Shown here in pieces: positions 15,462 to 24,799 of a DNA stretch of 37,809 nucleotides. Each line of letters begins with the position of its first letter. The stretch's first letter is position 1. The position numbers were made by a program, and so were the translations under genes. Origin of the DNA: Chloroflexota bacterium (GTDB lineage Bacteria > Chloroflexota > Anaerolineae > Anaerolineales > UBA11579). The notes under the pieces are model-generated. The model ran no database searches. It had not been told where the DNA came from and worked only from the letters and a program-made list of their open reading frames with translations. Location of the stretch: NCBI GenBank assembly GCA_019456165.1, contig VRUJ01000025.1, positions 23,856 through 61,664 on the forward strand, written 5' to 3'.

Positions 15462-16949
15462 ATGCACAAAAGGAAGAAACGGGCAATTTTGTTGATACTG
15501 ATTGGAATTTCGTTGTTACTGTTCGCTGCCTGTGGTGGAGATGGGACAGAAGAAGTAACCTCGGTTTCGCCAGCAGAGACACAGGCGCCCAGTGTTGAGA
15601 CTGATGTACCAACAGTCGAAGACACCGAAGAACCAGCTCCAGTGTTGATTGGTGATTCGCTTCGTGGGGGATTGCTCTACGACAAATGGTGGGTGCCGTT
15701 AGGCCTCGATGAACCCGAGGGAGATCATCCTTTATGGGCTAGCCAAACCTCTAACGAGCGCAGCGGCAAAGACACCTGGCGCTGCAAAGAATGTCATGGG
15801 TGGGATTATAAAGGCGTTGACGGGGCATACGGTTCCGGCTCGCATATGACAGGATTTACTGGAGTAATTCAGTTTGCTGGCGGTGATGCCAATGAAGTCG
15901 TAGCCGCACTGCAAGGTGCTGACCATGATTTCTCCATGATGGGTGATCAAGCACTAATTGATCTGGCGCTTTTCATTACCGAAGAGACTGTTGATTATTC
16001 AACCCTGATTGGGGAAGACAAAGCTGCTCTTAACACAGACACAGCCTTGGGTGAAACCCTCTTTCAGGATACCTGCGCTAGTTGCCACGGTCCAGAAGGG
16101 TTGGCCATCAACTTCAAGAGCACAGTCAGCTCCCCAGAGTACCTGTCCGGTTTATCCGGCGGTAATCCCTGGGAGTTCCTCCACAAAGCACGCTTTGGAC
16201 AACCTGGAGAAGATGGCATGCCCTCAGTCTTGGATGAAGGCTGGTCAGAGGAAGAGCAAGGTGCTCTCCTTGCCTATGCACAATCTCTACCTAGTGAGAA
16301 CCTGGTTACCCAGGGCGGCTTGATGTACGACAAGTGGTGGGCAGCTTTAGGAGTCGACGAACCTGAGGGAGATAATCCATTATGGGCGACTCAAGACTCT
16401 AACACTCGCAGTGGCAAAGACACCTGGCGCTGCAAGGAATGCCACGGATGGGATTATATGGGCGTGGATGGAGCTTATGGTTCTGGTTCACATATGACGG
16501 GGTTTGCTGGCGTATTTAGCGCCGCGGACATGTCTGCCGATGAGATCTCCAGCTGGATGACTGGTGGCGAGAATGCGGACCATGACTTCTCCGCCTATCT
16601 GGATGATGCTGCTATCGATATGTTCGTTGCCTTCCTCCAAGAAGGTATGGTGGATATGAGCTCCTTCGTCAATGAAGATAAAAGCGTAAATGCTGATGCA
16701 TCCCTTGGCGAGGCGCTTTACGAACAAGCCTGTGCTCGCTGCCATGGCGATGATGGTCAGGGGATCAACTTTGGCGATGAAGCAGATCCTACCTACGCTG
16801 GTGATGTGGCTGATAGTAATCCGTGGGAGACTTTCCACAAAGCCGCCAATGGTCAACCTGGCGAATATATGACCTCTGGCTTCAATATGGGCTGGAGCAT
16901 TGAAGATATCTTCAATATAGTAGCCTATGTCCAAACCTTGAATGACTAA
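15462..16949 (+). CDS. Tetraheme c-type cytochrome lipoprotein with internal duplication
   Basis: The signal peptide ends in a lipobox (LLLFAAC, Cys24), so the protein is lipid-anchored outside the membrane. Four heme c motifs are present: CKECH at 108, CASCH at 205, CKECH at 324 and CARCH at 424. The protein is a tandem duplication with a shift of about 216 residues. Each half has a domain with YDKWW, DEPEGD, DTWRCKECHGWDY and GAYGSGSHMTGF, followed by an ordinary monoheme domain ending in a GMPS-like or YMTSGF heme-ligand region. It likely carries electrons to or from the Mo/FeS/NrfD complex encoded downstream. A strong AAGGAGG ribosome site precedes ATG. Confidence 0.93.
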   Translation: MHKRKKRAILLILIGISLLLFAACGGDGTEEVTSVSPAETQAPSVETDVPTVEDTEEPAPVLIGDSLRGGLLYDKWWVPLGLDEPEGDHPLWASQTSNERSGKDTWRCKECHGWDYKGVDGAYGSGSHMTGFTGVIQFAGGDANEVVAALQGADHDFSMMGDQALIDLALFITEETVDYSTLIGEDKAALNTDTALGETLFQDTCASCHGPEGLAINFKSTVSSPEYLSGLSGGNPWEFLHKARFGQPGEDGMPSVLDEGWSEEEQGALLAYAQSLPSENLVTQGGLMYDKWWAALGVDEPEGDNPLWATQDSNTRSGKDTWRCKECHGWDYMGVDGAYGSGSHMTGFAGVFSAADMSADEISSWMTGGENADHDFSAYLDDAAIDMFVAFLQEGMVDMSSFVNEDKSVNADASLGEALYEQACARCHGDDGQGINFGDEADPTYAGDVADSNPWETFHKAANGQPGEYMTSGFNMGWSIEDIFNIVAYVQTLND

Positions 16950-16986
16950 AAGGTACAACCAGTAAAGACTCAGAAGAATTAACATA

Positions 16987-17033
16987 AAGGGGTACTGGCT
17001 AGGAGAGTGAGTTGCCAGTACCCCTTGTTTTTA
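16987..17033 (+). terminator. Terminator or attenuator between the two cytochrome genes
   Basis: AAGGGGTACTGGC (16987-16999) pairs perfectly with GCCAGTACCCCTT (17014-17026), followed by GTTTTTA. A 13-bp stem this strong inside the gene series suggests that much transcription ends after the tetraheme cytochrome, giving it a higher level than the genes below. Confidence 0.75.
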
Positions 17034-17087
17034 TAAATGCAATCCGTCCCAAAATTCATCCCAAATGTCTGAGAATCCGAGGCCGCT

Positions 17088-17672
17088 ATGAAGGGTTTGT
17101 TGATCAAAATTATACAATTGTTTTCCTTATCCATCGTTGGAATTATTGTAATTCTTTCAGTAGGCATGTTTACCGGTGAGCAATCAGCGCACGCCTTACC
17201 AGAATTTGCTGATTACACCGGGGAGGCTTGTGCAACTTGCCATGTGAATCCTGGGGGAGGCGGTCCTCGCACTTTACGCGGCTTGTTATGGTCCGCCCAG
17301 GGTAATCCAGAAGAAGTTCCCAGCTTGGGGAATATTTTGATTGCCCCTGGCGTATCCGATGGAGTTGAACTCTACGACATCGCATGTGCAGCATGTCACG
17401 GGATTTCTGGAGAAGGTTTGTTTGGGGCAGCTCTGGTCAGCACAGGATTGAGTGAGAGGTCCATTCTCAATTCAATCGTAAGGGGCAAGGAAAGAAGCGG
17501 TATGCCTTCGTTTGAAACCCAATTCACAGAAGAACAATTAGATGCTCTGGTGATATATGTAGCGGGAATATCTTCTGGAAGCATTGAACCAGCACCAATT
17601 AGGTATCCTCTCCCACAGGCAGAGTTTGAGTGTGTGGACCAGGAAACTTTGGAAAGCTGTGGAGCCAATTAA
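17088..17672 (+). CDS. Diheme c-type cytochrome, exported
   Basis: A 194-residue protein with an N-terminal hydrophobic helix (residues 5-27) acting as signal or anchor. Two heme motifs are seen: CATCH (Cys48, His52), followed by a Gly-rich loop, and CAACH (Cys100, His104), followed by GISGEGLFG. The second domain has RSGMPSFETQFTEEQLDALVIYVA, giving the distal Met (GMPSF) of a class I cytochrome c. The first motif is embedded in a short domain of its own. One base separates its stop from the start of the molybdoenzyme-type gene, so it is a likely electron partner of that subunit. Confidence 0.92.
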   Translation: MKGLLIKIIQLFSLSIVGIIVILSVGMFTGEQSAHALPEFADYTGEACATCHVNPGGGGPRTLRGLLWSAQGNPEEVPSLGNILIAPGVSDGVELYDIACAACHGISGEGLFGAALVSTGLSERSILNSIVRGKERSGMPSFETQFTEEQLDALVIYVAGISSGSIEPAPIRYPLPQAEFECVDQETLESCGAN

Positions 17673-17673
17673 T

Positions 17674-20070
17674 ATGCCTAAAAAAAACCAGCCTCTATCT
17701 CGAAGGGAATTTCTAAAATTATCCGCAGGCGTTATTGGAGCCACTGCGACGATGGGAATGGCGCGTGGCTTGCTTACTTCGCTAGAAGCTGAAGAAGGCG
17801 AAACCTACTTATTACAAACATCAACGCATGAAGAGATAATCCCCACTGTTTGCCTGATGTGCCCAAGCGGTTGCGGGATGTTAGCCCGCGTTGTAGATGG
17901 CAATGTTGTAAAACTGGAAGGCAGCCCGATGCATCCCATTAATTTGGGTGCATTGTGCCCCAAGGGCCAGGCAGCTCCAGAGCTGCTTTACAACCCTGAC
18001 AGATTAGCTGGCCCTTTACGCCGGGTTGGTGAACGCGGTTCTGGGGAATGGGAACCCATTTCCTGGAGTCAGGCTATTGAACAGGTAGCCGAGAAGTTAA
18101 ACGGACTGCGTGACGCGGGTCACCCCGAACGCGCTGCGTTACTCTATGGGGAAACACGCGGCCAGATGCGAAAGTTTTTTGAACGTTTTATGGCTGCGGT
18201 TGGCTCTCCCAATACGATTTCCCACGACAGCCTAAACATTGAAGCTGCCAAATTAGGCACATTATTTACTCAAGGTGTTTATGAATTACCAAATTATGAT
18301 TTGGAGAACGCCAGTTACGTATTAAGCTTTGGGGCGAATTTATTGGAAGCTGGTCGAGTCCCCGAGCGCATGGTAGCAGGTTATTCTTATATGCGCCGCG
18401 GCCGAGCGGAGCGAGGCAAGATCGTACATATCGACCCACGCCAGGGTGTTACAGGGGCTAAGGCGGATGAATGGATCCCAATTAAACCAGGCACAGATGC
18501 AGCATTGATATTGGCGATTGCAAATGTGATCATCAAGACAGGACAATTCGATTCTGATTTCGTCCGAAATTATTCCTTTGGATTTGAAGATTTTGATGAT
18601 AATGGAAGAAATGCTGTGGGATTCAAATCATACGTTTTAGCGAATTTTGATCCTAGACAAGCAGAAAATATTACCGGGGTCCCTGCTACAACAATTTCTA
18701 GAATCGCAGGTGAATTTGCCGGGAATCCTCCCGCGGTGGCTATCATGCCGGGTAAGGGTGGTTTACTAAGCGGCAATTTGAATGGATTAGCTACTGCCAT
18801 GGCAATTAATTGTTTAAACGCTTTGGTTGGCAGCCTGGAAGCACCAGGAGGTGTGCTAACCCAGCGCTACATGCCGTGCCCTGATTGGCCTGACCTGCCA
18901 AGTGATAGTATTGCCGAAGCAGGCCGTGAGGCAGAGCGCGTAGATGGCGCTGGCAGCTTCTTCCCACTAGGGAAACATGCTTACCAAGCAGTCGCTGACC
19001 GGATAATTGAGGAGAAAACATATCCAGTCGAGGTACTCATGCTATATGATGCCAACCCGGTCTATGAAGCTCCAGGTGGAGAGCGTTTTATTCAGGCATT
19101 TGATAAAATTCCTTTTATCGTATCTTTCTCAACTTTCGAAGATGAAACAGCGCAATACGCTGATCTAATCCTTCCAGAACCGACTTTCTTAGAGCGTTGG
19201 CAGGATGATCACATTGAAGGTTTGGGTTACCCTGGGGTTGGGCTGCGCCAACCGGTGATCGAGCCTTTGCTAGATACGATGAACACCGGAGATTTTTTGA
19301 TTGAAGTTGCACATGCTATGCATGCCCCGGTTTCTGAGGCATTCCCCTGGGAAGATTATAAAAGCTTATTACAAGACCGCCTGGTAGACGTTGGAACAGA
19401 TTGGGAAACTTTGCAAGAACTGGGACTCTGGCTTACACCAGGGTACCGTTTCAGTCGTCGTGGCAACCCACGGTGGATTGATGAGGTTATCGGCCGGGAT
19501 AGAAAATTATCACCTCGGGATGGTTATTTTGACTTTTACAGCCGGGAATTAAGCTGCCTTGTAGCCGATCTGGACGGGGATGCACGCGAAGCAATGGGAG
19601 CTCAGGTATCAGGTGATGCGTTCTTCTTACCGCATTATGAACCTGTAAATTACGAAGGGGATGAAGCGGAATTCCCCTACATGTTGAATGTCGTTACCTT
19701 GATGAGCCTGGGCCCATACAGCGTTGCAGCGAATTTGCCAACGCTTCAAGAAATTAGCGGCATGGTCGTCGGCGAAAGGTGGGGCAGTTGGGTAGAACTT
19801 AATCACGACCTGGGCCATGAATTGGGTTTTGAGGATAAAGACCAGGTTTGGGTTGAAAGCCCATTTGGAAAGTTAAAGACCAAATTGCGCTTGGTAGAAG
19901 GGATGCGCCCTGATGTAATAAATATACCTCACAATCAGGGGCATAAAGCTATTGGGCGCTGGGCGAAAGATCGAGGCGTAAATGGCCTTGAGATCATGAA
20001 TCCTGCCAGCGAACCATTTACTGGCCTGGCATCATTCACAAATACGCGCGTCAAAATATATAAAGCATGA
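17674..20070 (+). CDS. Tat-exported molybdopterin oxidoreductase (Psr/Phs/Ttr/Qrc-like catalytic-type subunit)
   Basis: A 798-residue protein of the DMSO-reductase superfamily. The twin-arginine signal is SRREFLK (residues 9-15). An N-terminal [4Fe-4S] site is C60-x2-C63-x3-C67-x27-C95 followed by PKG. Later motifs, IVHIDPRQGVTGAKADEWIP, IKPGTDAALILAIANVI, MPGKGGLLSGNLNGLA and ADLILPEPTFLERW, match bis-MGD enzymes. At the usual Mo-ligand position (GSPN..SHDS-x-Cys in related reductases) the sequence is GSPNTISHDSLN, so Asn188 replaces Cys. The start at 17674 is set by the Tat motif and the 1-nt gap to the cytochrome. It may be a catalytic enzyme with unusual ligation or a structural subunit, as reported for QrcB. 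The substrate is unknown. Confidence 0.9.
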   Translation: MPKKNQPLSRREFLKLSAGVIGATATMGMARGLLTSLEAEEGETYLLQTSTHEEIIPTVCLMCPSGCGMLARVVDGNVVKLEGSPMHPINLGALCPKGQAAPELLYNPDRLAGPLRRVGERGSGEWEPISWSQAIEQVAEKLNGLRDAGHPERAALLYGETRGQMRKFFERFMAAVGSPNTISHDSLNIEAAKLGTLFTQGVYELPNYDLENASYVLSFGANLLEAGRVPERMVAGYSYMRRGRAERGKIVHIDPRQGVTGAKADEWIPIKPGTDAALILAIANVIIKTGQFDSDFVRNYSFGFEDFDDNGRNAVGFKSYVLANFDPRQAENITGVPATTISRIAGEFAGNPPAVAIMPGKGGLLSGNLNGLATAMAINCLNALVGSLEAPGGVLTQRYMPCPDWPDLPSDSIAEAGREAERVDGAGSFFPLGKHAYQAVADRIIEEKTYPVEVLMLYDANPVYEAPGGERFIQAFDKIPFIVSFSTFEDETAQYADLILPEPTFLERWQDDHIEGLGYPGVGLRQPVIEPLLDTMNTGDFLIEVAHAMHAPVSEAFPWEDYKSLLQDRLVDVGTDWETLQELGLWLTPGYRFSRRGNPRWIDEVIGRDRKLSPRDGYFDFYSRELSCLVADLDGDAREAMGAQVSGDAFFLPHYEPVNYEGDEAEFPYMLNVVTLMSLGPYSVAANLPTLQEISGMVVGERWGSWVELNHDLGHELGFEDKDQVWVESPFGKLKTKLRLVEGMRPDVINIPHNQGHKAIGRWAKDRGVNGLEIMNPASEPFTGLASFTNTRVKIYKA

Positions 20071-20115
20071 TCACTCAAATACTACTGATCAAAGAGAAGT
20101 ATTGGAGAGAATGCA

Positions 20116-20844
20116 ATGACTAATTGGTCGATGGTTGTCGACTTGGACAAGTGCGTCGCCTGTCAGGGATGCAGCATTGCTTGCCGTTTTGAGAACAATA
20201 CCCCTGTCGTCTCTCCAGAAGAAGCCGCCTTGGGACGTTCAATCCTTTGGAACGATGTGCTGCCCATGCCAATTAACCCAACTGAGGATATTGGTGAATA
20301 TCCCCATTCAAGGAGACGCTACCTAACACGACCGTGTATGCATTGCGAGAACCCTCCTTGTGTGAAAGTATGCCCAGTGCAGGCCACATACAGGGACGAA
20401 GAAGGCATTGTGCGTCAGAATTATGATCGTTGCATTGGCTGCCGTTTCTGCACTGTGGCTTGTCCTTACGGTGTGCGATATTTCAACTGGGAAACTCCCA
20501 GCTGGAGCCCAGAAATGGCAAGGCACCTCTCGCCTGAGAGGGTTGTAGGGCAAGGTTCTCTTGAAGGCCCAGCTGTACGCCCAAAAGGTGTAGTTGAAAA
20601 ATGTACTTTTTGCATTCACCGCTTGCAAAAAGCTCGTGCGCGCGCTGAATCTGAAGAACGAGAGTTTCGTGCTGAAGAATATACACCCGCCTGCGTGCAA
20701 ACTTGCACTGCCAAAGCACGTTTTTTTGGCGATATGGATGATGTGACGGCAACAGCTTCGATTTTAGCAAGCAGTCCACGCGCATTTCGAGTACTTGAGG
20801 ATGTTGGCACTCACCCAAAAGTTATTTACCTGCAAGAAGGCTAA
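20116..20844 (+). CDS. Four-cluster ferredoxin subunit, copy 1 (DmsB/PsrB/TtrB-like)
   Basis: The 242-residue protein has four cysteine groups for [4Fe-4S] clusters: CVACQGCSIACRFEN, CMHCENPPCVKVCP, CIGCRFCTVACPYGVRYFNW, and CTFC paired with CVQTC. This is the electron-wire subunit between a molybdoenzyme-type subunit and an NrfD membrane subunit. There is no signal peptide of its own, so it would cross the membrane with the Tat-exported partner. It is strongly similar to copy 2 at 22699 (the first 45 residues are nearly identical). NrfD copy 1 follows after 3 nt. Confidence 0.95.
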   Translation: MTNWSMVVDLDKCVACQGCSIACRFENNTPVVSPEEAALGRSILWNDVLPMPINPTEDIGEYPHSRRRYLTRPCMHCENPPCVKVCPVQATYRDEEGIVRQNYDRCIGCRFCTVACPYGVRYFNWETPSWSPEMARHLSPERVVGQGSLEGPAVRPKGVVEKCTFCIHRLQKARARAESEEREFRAEEYTPACVQTCTAKARFFGDMDDVTATASILASSPRAFRVLEDVGTHPKVIYLQEG

Positions 20845-20847
20845 CCC

Positions 20848-22437
20848 ATGTTAAAAGCTGACCAGAAAGATAAAGACAAACTGATTAAGCCTCTATTTGA
20901 GACGGGCAGGACCTATTGGGTTACGATCGCAATCTTACTCGCAATCATTGGTTGGGCTTTGTATATGTATTACCGGCAGTTGACCTTGGGAATGAAGGTG
21001 ACTGGAATGCAGCGCCCAGTCTATTGGGGGGTATATATGGTGAACTTCATATTTTTCATCGGCATCAGCCACGCAGGTACTCTTATTTCAGCAATTTTGC
21101 GCGTTACGGGGGCTGAGTGGCGCCGTCCAATCACAAGAGTAGCAGAAGCGATCACGGCCTTTGCCCTCATAGTCGGGTCGCTGCAAATCATCATCGATAT
21201 GGGCCGCCCCGACAGACTTTTATCGGTAATCTTAAACGGCCGCCTGCAATCCCCAATTTTATGGGATGTATTGTCTGTGACGGCTTATTTCTTGGGATCA
21301 ATTACCTATTTGTACCTGCCAGTGATCCCCGATGCCGCCTTGCTGAGAGACAACTTGCCTCCATATTCTCCTGCTTGGCGAAAGCGCTTGTATTCAATTA
21401 TGGCCCTTGGTTGGCGCGGTAACCGCACCCAGTGGATCAGGTTGGAGAAAGCCATCGCTGTTATGGCCGTGCTGATTATTCCAATAGCCGTATCGGTACA
21501 TACGATCATCTCCTGGATTTTGGCAACCACAGTTCAACCAGGGTGGCATTCAACTATTTTTGGCCCTTACTTTGTTGTCGGCGCGATTTTCTCAGGCATT
21601 GGAGCGCTCTTCATTGCGATGACCATTGTTCGGTGGAAACTGAAATTGGAAGAATATATCACCGAGAAACAGTATAACAATCTTGGTTTGATTTTTATCA
21701 CAATGAGCGCCGTGTGGATGTATTTTACATATGCAGAGCACATGATAATAACAGCTGGACAAGAGGTCTATGAATTCCCCGTACTGACCAGTAAGCTCTG
21801 GGGTGATTATGCCGTTAGCTTCTGGGTCATGGTTGCTCTCATGGTGGTTTCATTCTGGATCATGGTTATCCCGCGATTAATTTCAAAAACAGCTAAACGA
21901 TTTCTTGTATTTCAGCCCCGCTTTACCACCGGCGCTGTCCTCCTGGCGGTTGTGACAGGCTATTACCTGGTAACAGATTCAACTATTCCAGGATTATCTG
22001 GGATCAATCCGGAAACTCTTTTCTTTTTAGTGCGCGGCTCCCTGCTGGTAGAGTTGCTATTTGTGGGTCTGGGAGTAGCAAAGTGGTTCAAGACTCGCTT
22101 AGTAGCCGCGACGACTGTAGCTGGAGTTATGGTCGTAATTGGTATGTGGTTAGAACGTTGGAACATCATCATCCCTACAATGACCCACCCTTACCTGGTG
22201 TCTTGGGCGGAATACCATCCGACAATTACTGAAGTGGCTTTAACAGCAGGATCTGTAGCATTATTTATTTTTATGTTCCTCGTTTTCTTTAAGTTATTTC
22301 CTATCATATCGATTTGGGAAGTAGCAGAAGGACGTGTGATCGATGCAGAGCGAGCCAAAGTAACTATCCCAATGCCAGAGGCCTCCGGAATTAAAGAGCG
22401 GCTTCGGGGAAAGGGTATAAGGAAGGCAAGAGGTTGA
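20848..22437 (+). CDS. NrfD/PsrC-family quinone-interacting membrane subunit, copy 1
   Basis: A 529-residue integral membrane protein with about ten helices. Family features include RPVYWGVYMVNFIFFIGISHAG, the IDMGRPDRLL motif on the quinone side, and MYFTYAEHMII. Relative to copy 2 it carries an insertion of about 70 residues in the C-terminal half (around RFTTGAVLLAVVTGYYLV to GLGVAKWFK) that adds two likely helices. NrfD proteins oxidise or reduce (mena)quinone and can support proton translocation, as in alternative complex III. It is followed after 1 nt by a small single-helix protein. Confidence 0.94.
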   Translation: MLKADQKDKDKLIKPLFETGRTYWVTIAILLAIIGWALYMYYRQLTLGMKVTGMQRPVYWGVYMVNFIFFIGISHAGTLISAILRVTGAEWRRPITRVAEAITAFALIVGSLQIIIDMGRPDRLLSVILNGRLQSPILWDVLSVTAYFLGSITYLYLPVIPDAALLRDNLPPYSPAWRKRLYSIMALGWRGNRTQWIRLEKAIAVMAVLIIPIAVSVHTIISWILATTVQPGWHSTIFGPYFVVGAIFSGIGALFIAMTIVRWKLKLEEYITEKQYNNLGLIFITMSAVWMYFTYAEHMIITAGQEVYEFPVLTSKLWGDYAVSFWVMVALMVVSFWIMVIPRLISKTAKRFLVFQPRFTTGAVLLAVVTGYYLVTDSTIPGLSGINPETLFFLVRGSLLVELLFVGLGVAKWFKTRLVAATTVAGVMVVIGMWLERWNIIIPTMTHPYLVSWAEYHPTITEVALTAGSVALFIFMFLVFFKLFPIISIWEVAEGRVIDAERAKVTIPMPEASGIKERLRGKGIRKARG

Positions 22438-22438
22438 T

Positions 22439-22657
22439 ATGCACCTAGATTATCCCGATAATCCATTAATTGAATTCTTATATTGGTTGATAAACACTCC
22501 CGGGTTGGGAGGCATCATGGCAAGTGTGGTAGGAGGTGGCATCCTCCTTGCTGTTGGCGCAACTCTGCGTTGGATCTCCAAAGGCGGACAAGCTTTAGAA
22601 CCTGAAGAGTTTGCATACCCCACCCCCGCATTACACTCGCACGAGGATACTGGATGA
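22439..22657 (+). CDS. Small single-helix membrane subunit, copy 1
   Basis: A 72-residue protein with one membrane segment (GIMASVVGGGILLAVGATLRWI) preceded by NTPGLGG and followed by a hydrophilic tail. It begins 1 nt after the NrfD stop. It resembles the 49-residue protein at 24800: both have a P-G-x-G-G turn, a Gly-rich helix, then RWI and GG. It is therefore a probable accessory subunit of the FeS/NrfD module. No named family is recognised. Confidence 0.8.
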   Translation: MHLDYPDNPLIEFLYWLINTPGLGGIMASVVGGGILLAVGATLRWISKGGQALEPEEFAYPTPALHSHEDTG

Positions 22658-22698
22658 ATGGACACAAGCCGCAATGAAAAACCATCGAAGGAGAAAGT

Positions 22699-23418
22699 AT
22701 GGCTAAATGGTCCATGGTAATTGATCTAGATAAATGTGTTGCTTGCCAGGGGTGCAGCATTGCTTGCCGTTTTGAGAATAATACTCCGGTTGTTTCCCCA
22801 GAAGAAGCAGCTTTGGGGCGTTCGATTTTATGGAATGAGGTATTTCCTTTGAGATCTGAAGGGGAAGCAGCTATCGCAAGCGCTCAGGCTAAATTTCTAA
22901 CCCGCCCTTGCATGCATTGTGAAGACCCTCCGTGTATCAAGGTTTGCCCGGTGGGAGCGACGTATAAAGATGATGAAGGCATAGTGCGCCAGAATTATGC
23001 CCGTTGTATTGGCTGCCGCTTTTGCACGGTCGCCTGCCCTTATGGTGTGCGTTATTTCAATTGGTACGAACCTAGTTGGGAAGAGGGTATGGATACACAT
23101 TTGAACCCAGATCGAGTTGCAGGGCGGGGTGATCTTGAGGGCCCCGCAATCCGCCCCAAAGGTGTGGTGGAGAAATGCACCTTCTGTATCCATAGGCACC
23201 ACAAAGCCATAGCGCGTGCTGAGGCTGAAGGCCGTGAATTTCGCAATTCAGATTACACTCCCGCTTGCGTTCAGACCTGCACTGCTAAAGCACGCTTTTT
23301 TGGCGATTTTGACGACCCAAACTCAACTGTTTCCCGCCTTTCACAGAGCCGCCGGGCATTTCGTTTATTAGATGAGGCCGGAACAAGCCCTAAAGTAATC
23401 TACCTTCACGAAGGATAG
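22699..23418 (+). CDS. Four-cluster ferredoxin subunit, copy 2
   Basis: A 239-residue paralogue of the protein at 20116 with the same four cysteine groups (CVACQGCSIACRFEN, CMHCEDPPCIKVCP, CIGCRFCTVACPYG, and CTFC with CVQTC). Differences cluster in the segment after LGRSILWN and in the YEPSWEEG region, which may face the partner subunits. AAGGAG precedes the ATG. One base separates its stop from NrfD copy 2. No second molybdoenzyme gene accompanies it, so it must either share the one at 17674 or serve as an electron entry point of another kind. Confidence 0.95.
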   Translation: MAKWSMVIDLDKCVACQGCSIACRFENNTPVVSPEEAALGRSILWNEVFPLRSEGEAAIASAQAKFLTRPCMHCEDPPCIKVCPVGATYKDDEGIVRQNYARCIGCRFCTVACPYGVRYFNWYEPSWEEGMDTHLNPDRVAGRGDLEGPAIRPKGVVEKCTFCIHRHHKAIARAEAEGREFRNSDYTPACVQTCTAKARFFGDFDDPNSTVSRLSQSRRAFRLLDEAGTSPKVIYLHEG

Positions 23419-23419
23419 A

Positions 23420-24796
23420 GTGATGCGTCAAGCACAGGTATACCATCCAGATAATCAATACGAAGAGGCGATATTAGATCCCATAAAACCGCCGATAAAT
23501 GCCCGTGATCTCTTATTGTGGGGTGGGTTATTGGTTGTCATGGGAATAGGGGTTGCAGCATATGTCCGCCAATTTATTTTGGGCTTGGGTGTAACTGGAA
23601 TGAACCGCCCGGTATATTGGGGCGTTTACATCACCAATTTTGTGTTTTTTATCGGGCTGGCTCACTCCGGAACTTTTATATCAGCTATTTTACGCCTATC
23701 CGGCGCTGAATTCCGGAAACCCCTGGCTAGGGCAGCTGAGGCTCTCACCTTATTTAGCCTGCCATTTGGTGTAGCCAGCATTATGATTGATATGGGGCGG
23801 CCAGACAGGGTTATGAATGTAATTCTCTACGGTCGTTTTGAATCACCATTATTATGGGATTTTACGGCAGTATCATTATATTTGTTCTCCAGTGTAGTGT
23901 TCTTTTACCTTTCACTTCTTCCGGACATCGCCCTTTGCCGAGATCGCTTAGAGGATGTCCCTTCGTGGCAGCGGAGTATGTACCGTATCTTGGCGCTTGG
24001 CTGGAAAGGCCATCCAGAACAATTTCACCGCTTAGAAAGAGTGATGGATGGTATGGCAATATTCATGACCATGCTTGTGGTTACCGTCCATACTGTCGTA
24101 TCCTGGGTATTTGGCATGACCATTCAACCGGTTTGGCACTCTGCGCTTATCGGGCCATTTTTCTTGTTGGGTGCAATTTTTTCAGGCACAGCAGCAGTTG
24201 TGATCGTCCTGGCTATCCTGAGAAAAGCTTATCATCTTGAGGATGTTCTTCCGGTGGGTTTATTTAATTCTTTGCGCAAGCTTCTGATCGTGTTCTCCTT
24301 AGGGTGGTTATATATGATGATAGCTGAACATTTAACCCTCTATTATGGAAACATCCCTGAAGAAATGGAAGTCTTTTGGCAAAGGTTTACAGGCGACTTT
24401 TCAATTATGTTCTGGGTAATGACTTTTGCGGTATTTGTTGTTCCGATTTTGATCTTTATCTTCCGAGGAAAGAATTCCATCGCCTGGATGGTGACTGCCT
24501 CTGTACTGATCAACATAGGAATGTGGTTGGAGAGATATGTGGTCATAATCCCCACGGAGACGCGGCCTAGATTGCTGTATGAACTCGTCCAAGGCAGCTA
24601 CACACCAACCTGGACTGAGTGGGCGATAACAGCTTCATTATTCGCCGGAATGTTTTTACTTTATTCAATATTTACCCGTTTCTTCCCTGTTGTTCCGCTT
24701 TGGGAAACAGCCGAAACCTTAGAACCCGAAACAGCTTTCCCAGAAAAAAGGCAGCGTGGGTTCCGAGGAGCACGAAGGCGTAGATTAGGAGGTTAG
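23420..24796 (+). CDS. NrfD/PsrC-family quinone-interacting membrane subunit, copy 2
   Basis: A 458-residue membrane protein with about nine or ten helices, paralogous to copy 1: RPVYWGVYITNFVFFIGLAHSG, IDMGRPDRVMN, LYMMIAEHLTLYYG and IGMWLERYVVIIPTETRP. It lacks the two-helix insertion of copy 1. The start is GTG at 23420, or ATG one codon later; AAGGATAGAG lies just upstream. Its C terminus is basic (KRQRGFRGARRRR), suggesting a cytoplasmic tail. Confidence 0.94.
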   Translation: MMRQAQVYHPDNQYEEAILDPIKPPINARDLLLWGGLLVVMGIGVAAYVRQFILGLGVTGMNRPVYWGVYITNFVFFIGLAHSGTFISAILRLSGAEFRKPLARAAEALTLFSLPFGVASIMIDMGRPDRVMNVILYGRFESPLLWDFTAVSLYLFSSVVFFYLSLLPDIALCRDRLEDVPSWQRSMYRILALGWKGHPEQFHRLERVMDGMAIFMTMLVVTVHTVVSWVFGMTIQPVWHSALIGPFFLLGAIFSGTAAVVIVLAILRKAYHLEDVLPVGLFNSLRKLLIVFSLGWLYMMIAEHLTLYYGNIPEEMEVFWQRFTGDFSIMFWVMTFAVFVVPILIFIFRGKNSIAWMVTASVLINIGMWLERYVVIIPTETRPRLLYELVQGSYTPTWTEWAITASLFAGMFLLYSIFTRFFPVVPLWETAETLEPETAFPEKRQRGFRGARRRRLGG

Positions 24797-24799
24797 AAA

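Noticed and set aside
16488..16985. Minus-strand ORF of 165 codons opposite the tetraheme cytochrome
   Set aside because: It mirrors the cytochrome duplication and has no independent support.
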